DNA from: Gnetum montanum
Taxonomy: Eukaryota > Streptophyta > Gnetopsida > Gnetales > Gnetaceae
Assembly: GCA_015680685.1 (NCBI GenBank)
Contig: MNCI01025071.1
Location: forward strand, 762 to 64,761
DNA: 64,000 nt
Direction of reading: 5' to 3'
Each line of letters starts with the position of its first letter. Position 1 is the first letter of the stretch. Under the pieces are notes generated by a model. That model did not search any database and had not been told where the DNA came from. It worked only from the letters and a program-made list of their open reading frames with translations. Both the position numbers and the translations under genes were made by a program. Below are positions 54,170 to 64,000 of the stretch, one piece after another.

Positions 54170-56430
54170 AATGATTGGAAGGTCATGGGCTATAAATCCA
54201 TGAGTTAGTATCTCTTATCATGGGGCCTAGTTTCTAAGCACAATTCATGATTTGACCATGCTATTATACCATGAGTCTATCATGGATTGTGGTCTAGTAG
54301 GAACATAGAATGAAAATAATAATATTGTATTAACCATGAGTTGTGATGATGTTGTGATAAATGTTCTATAATTTGTAGTATATCTTGTAGTTTAATTTTT
54401 TGTCATGAGTGAATCAAAAGCTATGAGACTAATAATAAAATAGACCATGAGTGAATGAAGAGTTGTGATCCTTAACCACAAGGTATGGTAAGACTATGAT
54501 TATGCATCATAAGTTATGGTGAGGTTTTCATATTCTAAAACTATTGTTCTATTCCCCATGAGGCATGATGAAGTTGTGGTACTACAGAAAATAAAGAATG
54601 GTGACAAAAATTTGAAATTAATCTAGATGAATATAAGAATCAAGAGTTAAGAATTAAGAGTAGACTCATGTTTCTTAGCCTCTAAAATTGGTGAGCCAAG
54701 TTTCAATTAAAAGATAAATATCAAATAAGTGTTAAACTCAACATATGTATGTAAAATGAACAAAACACATGTATACATGTATAAAATATTGAATTTACAT
54801 TTAAATGGCTTAAAATACTTTTAGAAACATGAAAAAAGTATGAAAAAAGATACTCTCACAAGCTAATGAAACTTGGAACAAGTTCATGCAAGATAATTTA
54901 TGGTCTTTTACATGAAATTAACATGAAAGAGCTAAAAATCTTCAATATTAACATGAAGTTAGAGAGAAATTAATTTGAATTTGCAAATAGGATGTAAATC
55001 CCTTAAAATAGAACATAAAATCACTTCTAAATGCTTTAATTCTTCATTACTAACCTGAAAAAATATGTACTTATCTTTAGAAACATTTTAGAACATAAAA
55101 TTGAAACATGAATGTAAGAAACATACGAGAATTCATACAAGGTGATAACTTATGAGAGAAATGCTTGTAAGAACTTGGGAGAAGAAAACATAAAAGTGGA
55201 TTCACTTCTCCAATTGAAATAGCTATGTTATAAAAATACAAGAAGAGAAAAGAGGGAAACCTAGAAGAGCTTTTCCAAGAATATAAAGCTTGCACAAGAA
55301 CCCTCAAGAATTGAAGGAAGAAAGAGCTTCCATTCACTTCAATTCAAAATGCAAGGAAAGTTACGATGGTATGGATTTACCTATATTTATAAATTTTTAT
55401 AGAAGCATAAAAGAATATTCACTTGTTTAATTGAAAGAGTCATGCTATAACAATGCAAGGAGAGAGAAGGGGAAAAGCTAGGAGAGCTTCCCAAGCATAC
55501 AACGCTCACACAAAAATACTTAAGAATTGAAGAGAAAGAGAGCTTCTACTTACATTAACTTAAAATGCAAGGTAAGTTCAATGAGAGGGTTTTACTCCTA
55601 CTTATACCTTTTTGTGGACAACTTTACTTCTTAAAGCATGGGACACAAATCAAGGCTCTTGGTTCCTCACTCTTTTTAATAATTTTCATAATTCTTAACC
55701 TTCTAAGATTCATTTTTACCAAAAAAAGATCCTTATAATTCCTAATATATCTAAGTAAATATACCAACATTTAAATAAAAACCATCACTAGTTCCTACTC
55801 TACTTACCATCAAAGGAAATATAGATGGAGGAGTTACAAGGCATACATTCATAGTATTTATAATCATCAATGGAGCATAAACAAATCAAAAAATATGGTT
55901 TACACATCATAGATATATTTGAGTTAAATAAAAATATAAACAAACTAAATTATAAATTTAAACTATAAAATTATAAAAAAAGGAGACTAGCACATACTAC
56001 ACTTAGTTTTAAATGTTTTATTACTGTCATGAGTATTTTTTAAATGAAATTTTTAAATAAATACCAAAATACCATGCATGTGCACCTATTTATTGGTCTT
56101 AAACCAAAGTACTAGTGCTAGAGGCATCACCTAGGACTTATTTCTAACATTTTGAAAGCATCAATCAAAGGACTCATTAGTCATGGATCACCCTTTCATA
56201 TACGATGGAGCTTGTAGTAAGAGCCACACTAATGCATCCCATTGATAGTCAAATACCAAACATCTTTAGGGATCCCATCTCTAATTGACTGTACCACTTA
56301 GTGTTAGATCTTGAAAAACGACAAGCATTTGATTAGACATATAGTAAAAATTTTATATCTTTTTGTATACCTAAATGCACTAAGTTATTCATGTGCACTC
56401 AAACTTATAGCTTGGGCTTATTTTAGTAAG
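54170..56430. other. AT-rich noncoding DNA with CATGAGT words and a tandem duplication
   Basis: 54170-54600 has many CCATGAGT/CATGATG words, as at 1.7-1.9 kb. 54600-56430 is A-rich with no coding sequence recognised. The only open frames are short and low-complexity. The duplication at 55201-55605 is listed separately. Confidence 0.5.
55201..55605 (-). repeat. Diverged tandem duplication of about 217 bp with TATA-like ends
   Basis: 55201-55390 and 55418-55605 align in order: TTCACTT..YAATTGAAA, CAAGRAGAGA, AGGAGAGCTT/AGAAGAGCTT, AAGAATTGAAG, AAAATGCAAGG. On the minus strand each copy is preceded by a TATA-like element (TATAAATATAGG near 55380 and GGTATAAGTAGG near 55600). It may be a doubled LTR promoter/leader. 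Confidence 0.6.
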
Positions 56431-56484
56431 TGGTGATACTTTACTTGGTATGTTAACTTACTAGGTACATTGCCTCATGTGGTG

Positions 56485-56590
56485 TACTATATCACCTAGT
56501 GCAATGTTATACATGGTGTACTATCTTACCTAGTATGGCATTATACATGACACATTACGTCACATAGTGCACTACTACACATGGTGCATT
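56485..56590 (+). repeat. 34-bp imperfect repeat upstream of a TATA-like box
   Basis: About three copies of CATGGTGTACTATMTYACCT followed by AGTGCAATGTTATA. The GGTG...CACC arms make each unit weakly dyad-symmetric. It is followed by ATTATAAATATT about 20-30 bp further on. Confidence 0.7.
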
Positions 56591-56767
56591 GATGCTTCAC
56601 TTCCATTATAAATCTTAAAATTATAAATATTAAAAAGGAAGAAGCTCAAGATTATATTTGAGATTTCAAATTTTCTTTGATGTAATAGCTTCTTCCCCTT
56701 CCTTGGGTAAGGATATAATTTATTTTCTTTTATATTTTTGATTTCTTATTTCACCATGTAGAGAGAC

Positions 56768-57709
56768 CGGTGCAAGGGCGTGCATCTTGATAGACCCCAA
56801 TAGGATCCAATCCACAACTTCCAAGTAGATCTAGCTTAGAAAATAAGAATAACATAATAAAATAGAGAGAAATATCCCTTATATTAAGATAATTCTCAAA
56901 ATACATAGAAAATACATCAAAGATGAGGAGCCAAGCTTAACTCACAACTTTTCCAAGGATCTTAAGCCATACTTGTCCTCTTGTAATCCTCAATTGCTCA
57001 CAATGGAGCCTAAGCTCAAGAAAAGATACTTATAAGAGATTCTCCTAACCTCTCTCAAGTGCACTCCCTTGCCTTTCACTCAAATTCCTTACACAAGCTC
57101 TCTTTCCTCTAGAGCTCTCTCTCTTGCCCTCTATTGGGATGTTTGGCCTTTAGCACTTGGCACTATGGCACTAACCATGGTAAATTACATCAATATTTAT
57201 AAGCAATTGGAAGGTAAAAATCCTAGAAACCTTTCCTCAACTCAACCTAAGGTTCTCCAATTTTTTCTCAAGTCTTTTCATCTTCTCCCTGACTATTTCC
57301 GTCTTGCTTTAGCTATTTCCTGAATTAGAACAGGCATTTTTGGAAGTTTCCCCATGCATTTGGGTTGTCTCTAGCTTCATGTAGACATCTCCTATGAAAG
57401 CCATGCTCTTGGCAGAGACATCTACTATTTTTGGAGATGTTTTCTATGGACTAGAGATGTCTTCAATTTAGGAAAGATGTCTATCTTGAAGGTGCCAAAA
57501 ATAAAAATGCTTATTTTGATGCTGGGAGCCTCTAGATGCCTCCCCACAAGTCCCCATAGATCATGGAACCTCCTAAACTCATCAAATTGAGCCCAAAACA
57601 CCTTGAAACATGCCAAAACATCCAAGAATCATCCTTAACAAAATTAACATAAAATGACACATAGCAAGTAGTGTAAATCAAGGGGATCAGAAGAGGTGTC
57701 CCTACACTA
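56768..57709 (-). repeat. 3' LTR of Q4
   Basis: 942 bp. AGACATCT/AGATGTCT words (plus-strand about 57382-57482) in U3. Confidence 0.9.
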
Positions 57710-57719
57710 GCTCTCACAC

Positions 57720-59385
57720 CCTTAAAAATTGTCATGCTTCATGACCTTTCATAAGTTGGAAGGTACCATAACCCCATGACTCAAGGCCATCACAATAATC
57801 ATGAATCAATGCATTACAAAAATGAGAATAAATATCATTGGAGGTTTTGATTTTGAGCTTCCCTTGCTTATGGGGGCTTGTCCTCATGCCCCACTGTTCT
57901 TCCTTCATCTGATCATCTCCTTGAAATGCTTCCCTTGGATCCCCATGATGATACAAAATTTCAACAAATAAAGAATAAGAAAAGAAAAAGGATTAGGCTT
58001 TCTTAATCCAACATCCTTTCTTTGCTTCTTTTAGCTCTTCTTCACCTTCTTCTTCTTGGTGTTTGGAAGACTACCACTTAGCTTCCTTTCATCACCACCA
58101 TGTAGATTGCCTTCATGCTGCACTTTCATTTTATAGCCAAGACAATCAAATCCATATTCACACTTCACAAATTTATCATTTCCATAATCAATAGAAAGCA
58201 TCTTTAAATTCTAGAAAATCATATCATTATCAATGTTTTCACTTACATCAATAATGACCTTATCACAATGACTATTCCAGTAGCCATCATCATCAAACAA
58301 TTTACCATTATTACTCTTCTTGTTACTAAAAATGACATTAAAAGTGACAACATGACTCTCAATCCCATCACAATCACCATAATGATCATGATTCTCATAA
58401 TTACCATTGAAGAAACCATGACCAAGCTAAAGTGAAAAACTAGCATCCATCATAGTAGCTTCAACATGAGAGAAATTACTACCATCAACAAGGTCAACCT
58501 CACTATTAATTACCTCTTCATGGCTTCTCCCATCCATCTTTGGTTCAACTTGATCTTCAATATGTGGCTGCCCAATCTCATTATAGCTTGAATGTTTAAG
58601 ATTCCAAATAGGAGTTCCCAATTCCAATGGATTCTCCTCTTCAAAGGAATCATCAACAAGCTCATCCCACTTTGGAGGTACCAACTCAAATGGTAAACTC
58701 TCTTCCATGGACTTAACTTTAGATTCATCAAAAACATCATTAAAACAATCATTCTTCCACATATCGTGGCTAGAAGACTCACCTCTCTTCCATGAGATAG
58801 TCTCAACTTGACTTAGAATCTTCTTCTTCTTGCCATAAGGTAAAGGAAAATTGCAAAAAGAATTAGTATCATACCTTCTAGTGCTATTCTTGATCCTCCT
58901 TGAAGAAGTTCTTTAATCTTTTCCTCTCTCTTGGTTTTCTTCTTTCACCTTGCATGACTCATGAGGTAGGAATTGTCCTTGATTAGCAACATACACCATC
59001 TTGGACTTTGAAGATCTCTTGGTCCCCTTGATGAAGCTCTTGGTTCCCTCCCTTGAAACCCTTGAGTATTGAGCACTCCTTCATTCAATAAGAGATACTT
59101 GAAAACTCCTTTTCTCATTATTCTCTACATCATTAGATCCTTCATCTTCCTTTCCTTCTTGATGGCTAGAAGATATTCTCTTAATTATCCTGAAAATATT
59201 TTGCATGTTAGTCTTGAATTTTTCCATATCTTTTTCTAAAGTTTCTACATAATCTTGGTGCTTGTGGACCGTTCCTTTGGCAATAACTTCTTACATCTCA
59301 ACCATAAAAGCTTTAAAGGAGTCCTTGAACTCTTGAAGCTCTTGTCTAAGCTCTTGATATTTCTTCTTCTTTAGATTCATACCTA
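57720..59385 (-). pseudogene. ORF Q, copy IV (best preserved)
   Basis: Minus strand from MNLKKKKYQELRQELQEF (59380), a K/E/Q coiled-coil-like N-part resembling the first 40 residues of P2 gag. Then a unique middle: Ser/Lys-rich region (59130-58800); MEESLPFELVPPKWDELVDD (from 58708); EEENPLELGTPIWNL; YNEIGQPHIEDQVEPKMDGR; DGSNFSHVEATMMDASFSL (to about 58430); NSHCDKVIIDV (about 58270); KMKVQHEGNLHGGDERKLSG (about 58125); KKKKVKK; and the tail YHHGDPREAFQGDDQMKEE (57956-57900). About 550 codons with only a few stops or shifts. No known domain. It is pol-less, so replication needed enzymes in trans. Confidence 0.7.
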
Positions 59386-59513
59386 AAGCAACAAGAATGA
59401 TATCCAAAAGAAAATACAAAAATATCCATAATAATGTTTCTTTCATTCAAATAAAACATGAAGCTTCAACATATAAGTGTGGAGACCTCCAAATCTTCGC
59501 TCTAATACCAATC

Positions 59514-60455
59514 TAGTGCAGGGGTGTGCACCTTGATAGACACTAACAGGACCTAATCGATAACTTCCCAAGTAGATATAGCTTAGAAAATAAGAATAAC
59601 ATAATAAAATAGAGAAAAATCTCCCTTATATTAAGATAATTATCAAAATACATAGAAAATACATCAAAGATTAGGAGCTAAGCTCAACTCATAACTCTTC
59701 CAAGGATCTTAGATGCCACACTTGTTCTCTTATAATCCTCATTTGTTCAGAATGGAGCCCAAGCTCAAGACAAGACACTTATAAGAGGTTTTCCTAACCT
59801 CTCTCAAGTGCACTCCCTTGCCTTTCACTCAACTTTCTTGCACAAGCTCTCTTTCCTCAAGAGCTCTCTCTTTTGTCCTCTATTGGGATTTTTGGCCTTT
59901 GGCACTTGGCATTACAACACTAACAATGGTGAATTACATCAATATTTATAAGAAAAAAGGAGGTTAAAAACCCTAGAAATCTTTCCTCAACTTAACTTGA
60001 GGTTCTCCAACTATTTTCCAAGTCTTCTCACCTTACTCCTTGACTATTTACATCTTGCTTTGGTTGTTTCCTAAATTGGAATAGGAATTTTTGAAAGTTT
60101 CCCCATATGTTTGGGTTGTCTCTAGCTTCATGTAGACATCTCCTATGAAAGCCCTATTCTTGGAAGAGATGTCTACTATTTTTGAGAGATTTCTTGACTT
60201 TAGGAAATACATCTCTAAAATGACGTCTATCCTAAAGGTGCTAAAACTAAAGATTCTTGTTTTGATGTTGGGGGCTCCTGGATGCCTCCCAACAAGTTCC
60301 CATACACCCTAGAACCTCCTAAACTCATTAAAATGAGCTCAAAACACCCTGAGACATGCCAAAACATCCAAGAATCATCCTCAAAAAAATTCACACAAAA
60401 GGACACATAGCAAGTAGGGTAAATCAAGGAGATAAAAAGATGTCTCCCTACACTA
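59514..60455 (-). repeat. 5' LTR of Q4
   Basis: 942 bp, pair of 56768-57709. A degraded primer site (minus-strand TTGGTATTAGAGC, plus-strand 59500-59512) directly follows. Confidence 0.9.
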
Positions 60456-61328
60456 GAGACTCTATTATAGTGCTACCATGCTTTTGCAATTTGGAATAAT
60501 TTAATCAATGCAAAGTCAAGTTTTTGAATAGTGAATAAAGATTATTTGGATTTTCTTAAATTTTTTAAATTTTATTTTATTAAACCTTGATAATAAAATT
60601 CTATTAATTAATTCATATATTAAATTTTGAAATTATAATTAATTTAATGTCTTTAGGTAGATTGGCATACTTATGTCGAGCTTTGTGATGATTTTTTCTT
60701 GCTTGAGGGGGTCATACTTGTCTAGAATGATGTTGGGTCATTAAGGGCTTGATTAAGAAGATTTTACCACTATTGTATGTTAATGTCATAGTTGTCCCAT
60801 AAGGGATTATGACATTATTTACATTTGTGTTAGATTTTTGTATTATTGCTATCCTTTAAGGGATTGTAATATGTAGTTGTATTTTATTTCCTTTTCATGT
60901 CTGAATATAGCACCTATCACATAAGGAATTGCAATGGTTTTTAATAATTTATTTGTTCTTTACATCTATAAAATACTTAAAATTTAGAAAAATATCATGG
61001 CTTTATTCATTGGTATCATATGTATTATAATATTTTCATTTATTAAATGCAATGACATACATAAGTAAACTTTGCAATTCATGTTTCCCTCATCTTCAAT
61101 ATAACAGCCCTACTCTAGACACCTCTTACTCCTTGATATGTTTGTCATTTGAATCTTTGATGTCTTGTTTGCTAACCTATGTTTATGGTTACTAAGCCCT
61201 TTGTTATATTGACTATGCTTTGTGATCTATGTTCTTTTTATTGATATTTTTATATTTAAATATTATAAAGGTATTTGTACATTTTAATTTATTTTTATTT
61301 TTATTAAATTCAACACTTTTTCTATGTG

Positions 61329-62212
61329 TGATGAATCATTGATTAGCTGCATCAATAGGCATGCGTCAATGCAACCTTATCGATGTAGCCCCATTGATGT
61401 AGCCCTGGTGATGCATGAGAAGATGAGTCAATGTAGTTTCATGTCACATCTATATAAATGTGCATGCCAACTACATTTATGGCATGTTGTGTCATTATAG
61501 TAGCCATTTTTTTGCAATTTTCTTCCATCAGAGTTGGAATATTTTCTAAGTTCATGTAGTAGGACTTCAAGGAATTATACGGATCCTTATTTGAGCATCA
61601 GTGTACCTGGACACATTGATGTGATGGCAATAAAGATGATATTCTTGATACTTCTTGTAGCACTTAGAATAGATTAATGTTTATTTCATGCACTTTATTA
61701 TCCATGTACTTTACATTCTTGTTCTTAGTTAATTAATGCACTTAATCATGAACACATAAGTATGACCACTTCAAACATATTGTTTAATGCTAAGTAATCT
61801 CAGTAGTGGCTATTTGGTATACCTAAGGATAGACACTTGGTAACCCAATAGCGTTAAGATGAGTTTAGGATGTGCATGGAAAGTAGAACTAGATGCTTAT
61901 GTTAGGCTAGTTAGCTTAAGAATCATTCAATAGTTAATTAGTTAATTCTTCAATTAATTATCTTTACTTCAACACTTAGATTAAATAAATAAAAATATAA
62001 AATATAAATAAACATCATATGCCTTGGCTCACACTTAACCAAACAAATAAGCTTACATAAGTGAGAGCTAAGAGGACAATGATCATATTTTCTTAAGTTA
62101 CTATATTTGTCTATCAATACACTTAGGTGCTAAGTCCATGGAATTTGATCGGATTGCTGGTGAACACTTGTGATTTGTATGGTTGAGTAGAGGGATTACT
62201 TGCTACTCATCA
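61329..62212 (+). repeat. 5' LTR of third Athila-like element
   Basis: 884 bp. U3 has GATGTAGCCCC, GATGTAGCCCT and related CAATG/GATGC words (61370-61433) ahead of TATATAAAT (61451-61459). Confidence 0.8.
61375..61459 (+). promoter_or_regulatory. U3 GATGTAGCCC repeats and TATA box
   Basis: TCGATGTAGCCCC (61380-61392) and TTGATGTAGCCCT (61394-61406), with looser CAATGCAACC and CAATGTAG copies on either side, then TATATAAAT at 61451. It is the counterpart of the GATATC and GTCGAC arrays in sister LTRs. Confidence 0.5.
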
Positions 62213-62213
62213 T

Positions 62214-62231
62214 TGGCACCATTGTTGAGGA
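62214..62231 (+). promoter_or_regulatory. Primer-binding site, tRNA-Asp type, decayed
   Basis: TGGCACCATTGTTGAGGA differs from TGGCGCCGTTGCCGGGGA at five positions, all C-to-T or G-to-A, one base after the LTR. Confidence 0.8.
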
Positions 62232-62349
62232 TTTAGTCTAGCTAAGTTTTATAAGTAGAAAGGATAATGAATCTTACAAAGATGTTATAAAGACCATTAA
62301 ATAACTAAATATTAAAGAACATAATAAAAAGCACACTATTTAATTTGCA

Positions 62350-64000
62350 ATGAAAAATAATATGGCTTCTTCTCATAGGGATGAATCTCCACCAGCTACT
62401 GGCAAAACCAATCAGAGACAAGAGGTTCCTAAGATGTAGATGCCCCAACAATTCCATATTGCCTACATCCATCCTGATTGTTACACTTTAGACTTTACCT
62501 TTATCCTACATTAAGATGAACAACTACATTAGAAGGATATGAAGGATAACATCATGTTGGCTCCTTACTAATCAGTTCTTGTAATGTTGATGAACAATCT
62601 AATCTAGTATGGAATTGTTGGACATAATGCAAAATATGAAGTCTAGGATCACCTTTACAGGGATTATCATCCCACCGATGCCATACAGAGAAAGGATTGA
62701 CAAATGGAAGCATGATATGAGGCTTAAAAAAGCAAGAGGTTCCCTACCTAATTATTCTTGCAATAATACAAGGAAGGAGAGGACTTATTTTTGGGTACTT
62801 TCCAATACACATACTCTTCCCCTTTCTTTAATGGGAAGATCCTTAACCAATGATTTTAATCAATTTTAGACAACCTTGGTGATGGGAAGAATGGTTCTCA
62901 AGACCAAGGGACCTCGAAAGATGGTAGCCATAGTCAATCATCTAAAAGGAAGAATAATGAAAAACACTAAGAGAAAGATTAACATAAGAAATGGGATAGG
63001 GATCAAAGAAGAGAATCTTCTAGGTATCGTTCTAGTGCTAATTCTCCTTCTTCTTCACCCTCTTCATCATCCTCATTATCTTCCTCCTCCAGCTATAATA
63101 GCATAAGGATAGGCTAGGATAATAGAAAGAATAATAGGGATCGAGATGGTGATGAATGACAAGAGAGGGATGTTCATAGATCTTGTTGAGATAATAGAGA
63201 GTAGGGGTAGGAATAAAAACAAGAGGAGGAGCATCATAGAGAAAGAAGGCATAACAAGACTCTTCATAGACATCATGACCATGACAGGGACCATTGGGAT
63301 TGTCATGACTATGATGAGCTTTTGATGGCTATAAGGAACATGCTAAATATTTTAGAGGCTATTAGGATCTCAACTAGGCACTTGAAGGATAGCCACATTG
63401 AAAGGATAGATATGAACAATATCTTCAGATTCAAGGGGAGATATAGCTTAGATTTTCAATATCACCTGCAAGCCTTTCATGATGTCTGTGGCTTGCAAAC
63501 TATTTAGAACAAAATGCAAAAGTTGAAACTATTCTCTAGGATACTCATAAAAGAAGTTGAAAGCTTCTTTTGATTCTTAGAACTAGAATCTATTCACTGA
63601 TGGAGTATGATGCTAGAGCTATTCAATGAAAAGTATCAAATGTACTATAGAGTGTCCAATTTGTAGAGGTAAATCCAAGGCTAGAAATAAGGTAATCGTG
63701 TGTCCTTGAATGCAGCCCTAGGCAAGTACTATTCTTTGTTGCATCGATGCCTAGGCCACAAATACTATCAATAGGATTAGCTGCACCGCATCAAGATGGG
63801 CTTAGAATTAAAACAAGGAGAACTCTTGGGGTGTTTTCCCAAGAAAGAATTTCTAAGCTAAGGGCCCATCAGATCCAAAGGCTCATTGATTAGGTGGCCA
63901 AAGAGGAAGGTGAAATAAAGAAATGAGAAAGTGTATAGGAATACAATAGAGACTCCTCCATTCATAAGAGGAGGGTCCATTTCTATGATATGAGGAGGAG
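62350..64000 (+). pseudogene. Athila-like gag, broken, cut by window end
   Basis: N-part MASSHRDESPPATGKTNQRQ (about 62361), comparable to the inner gag start. A Ser-rich stretch ANSPSSSPSSSSSLSSSSS (about 63040) is followed by an R/D/H-rich part (63110-63320), then HIERIDMNNIFRFKGRYSLD (about 63397), YHLQAFHDVCGLQT, KLKLFSRILIKEVESF (about 63518), MMLELFNEKYQMYYRVSNL (about 63608), KYYSLLHRCLGHKYY (about 63725). Same architecture as at 6.3-7.4 and 14.8-16.6 kb. Many stops, mostly at Trp/Gln/Arg codons. Confidence 0.82.

Larger units (their letters stand above)
56768..60455 (-). mobile_element. Complete pol-less LTR element Q4
   Basis: 3688 bp. LTRs 56768-57709 and 59514-60455 are both 942 bp, with ends T/C(A/G)GTGCA(R)GGG...CCCTACACTA. 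Perfect target duplication GAGAC (56763-56767 and 60456-60460). The 1.8-kb minus-strand body starts with a decayed iMet-type site and encodes only ORF Q and the family tail. It is the best-delimited member of family Q and shows that this body plan is a real unit, not a deletion product unique to one locus. Confidence 0.92.
56435..61110 (+). mobile_element. X-like LTR, split by element Q4
   Basis: Two pieces (about 56435-56767 and 60461-61110). The left piece has the repeat at 56485-56590 and ATTATAAATATTAAAAAGG (about 56611) as TATA. The right piece has three GGGATTRTAAT-like blocks (60797, 60858, 60937) and the AAATGCAATGACATACAT motif also found in LTR X near 4920-4960. Joined length about 1.0 kb. 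Exact ends not established. Confidence 0.45.
61329..64000 (+). mobile_element. Third Athila-like element, 5' part (runs off window)
   Basis: 5' LTR 61329-62212 (TGATGAATCATTG...CTCATCA), primer site, leader and gag. The rest lies beyond the window. LTR R/U5 shares TTTGAGCATCAGTGTACCTGGACACA and CAATAAAGAT with the other Athila-like LTRs in spaced blocks, but its U3 carries no GATATC boxes. ATGTG (61324-61328) would be its target duplication. Confidence 0.82.

Noticed and set aside
1-64000. Endogenous pararetrovirus or other viral integration
   Set aside because: No movement protein, coat or caulimovirid RT pattern; all coding pieces fit Ty3/gypsy-type elements bounded by LTRs.

Overview
This is plant nuclear repeat DNA, and I found no intact cellular gene. 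Everything I could classify is LTR-retrotransposon: Athila-like Ty3/gypsy elements (tRNA-Asp-type primer site TGGCGCCGTTGCCGGGGA, Athila-type gag and protease, and an ORF resembling the Athila-associated 'putative plant transposon protein'), a Tat/Ogre-like element, a chromovirus-like pol, and short non-autonomous elements with an iMet-type primer site. The AT-rich, heavily mutated, deeply nested copies point to a seed plant with a large genome. The species cannot be named from this sequence. All reading frames carry stops or frameshifts, so the coding entries are pseudogenes.

Layout. (1) 1-267 is a minus-strand Athila-like LTR cut by the window edge. (2) A decayed minus-strand host Ty3/gypsy element lies in pieces across about 42 kb: primer site and gag at 43.4-45.0 kb, RT at 22.9-23.9 kb, RNase H split between 22.6 and 4.7 kb, integrase at 3.2-4.5 kb. 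(3) Inside its RNase H sits a probable solo LTR (X). Inside X is a complete Athila-like element (5349-21892, TSD CAAAT/CAAAC). That element holds a 2.75-kb probable solo LTR (10341-13095, TSD GAAAG) and a second Athila-like element (13877-20634, perfect TSD AGGAG). (4) Just upstream of the host RT sits a tandem concatemer of a pol-less LTR family (23889-43425: LTR-body-LTR-body-LTR-body-LTR). It is itself hit by a solo LTR (27047-27794, TSD ATGAC) and an 8.7-kb Tat-like element (33791-42497, TSD TCTAT). (5) 45719-54169 is a gag-protease-only element interrupted by an opposite-strand member of its own family (47841-52090). (6) 56768-60455 is a complete minus-strand pol-less element (LTRs of 942 bp each, TSD GAGAC) inside another X-like LTR. 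(7) 61329-64000 is the 5' end of a third Athila-like element.

Two themes stand out. First, none of the near-complete elements carries a recognisable RT or integrase: they encode gag and protease, or a private protein ('ORF Q') present in four copies, so they would have depended on enzymes supplied from elsewhere. Second, nearly every LTR lineage carries its own short repeated, often dyad-symmetric motif just upstream of the TATA box (GCGATATCGC, AGACATCT/AGATGTCT, a GTCGAC-centred 22-bp palindrome, GATGTAGCCC), while the R/U5 part is conserved between lineages. This suggests modular U3 regulatory arrays. One such GATATC array with a TATA box lies inside an element body, ahead of its second ORF.
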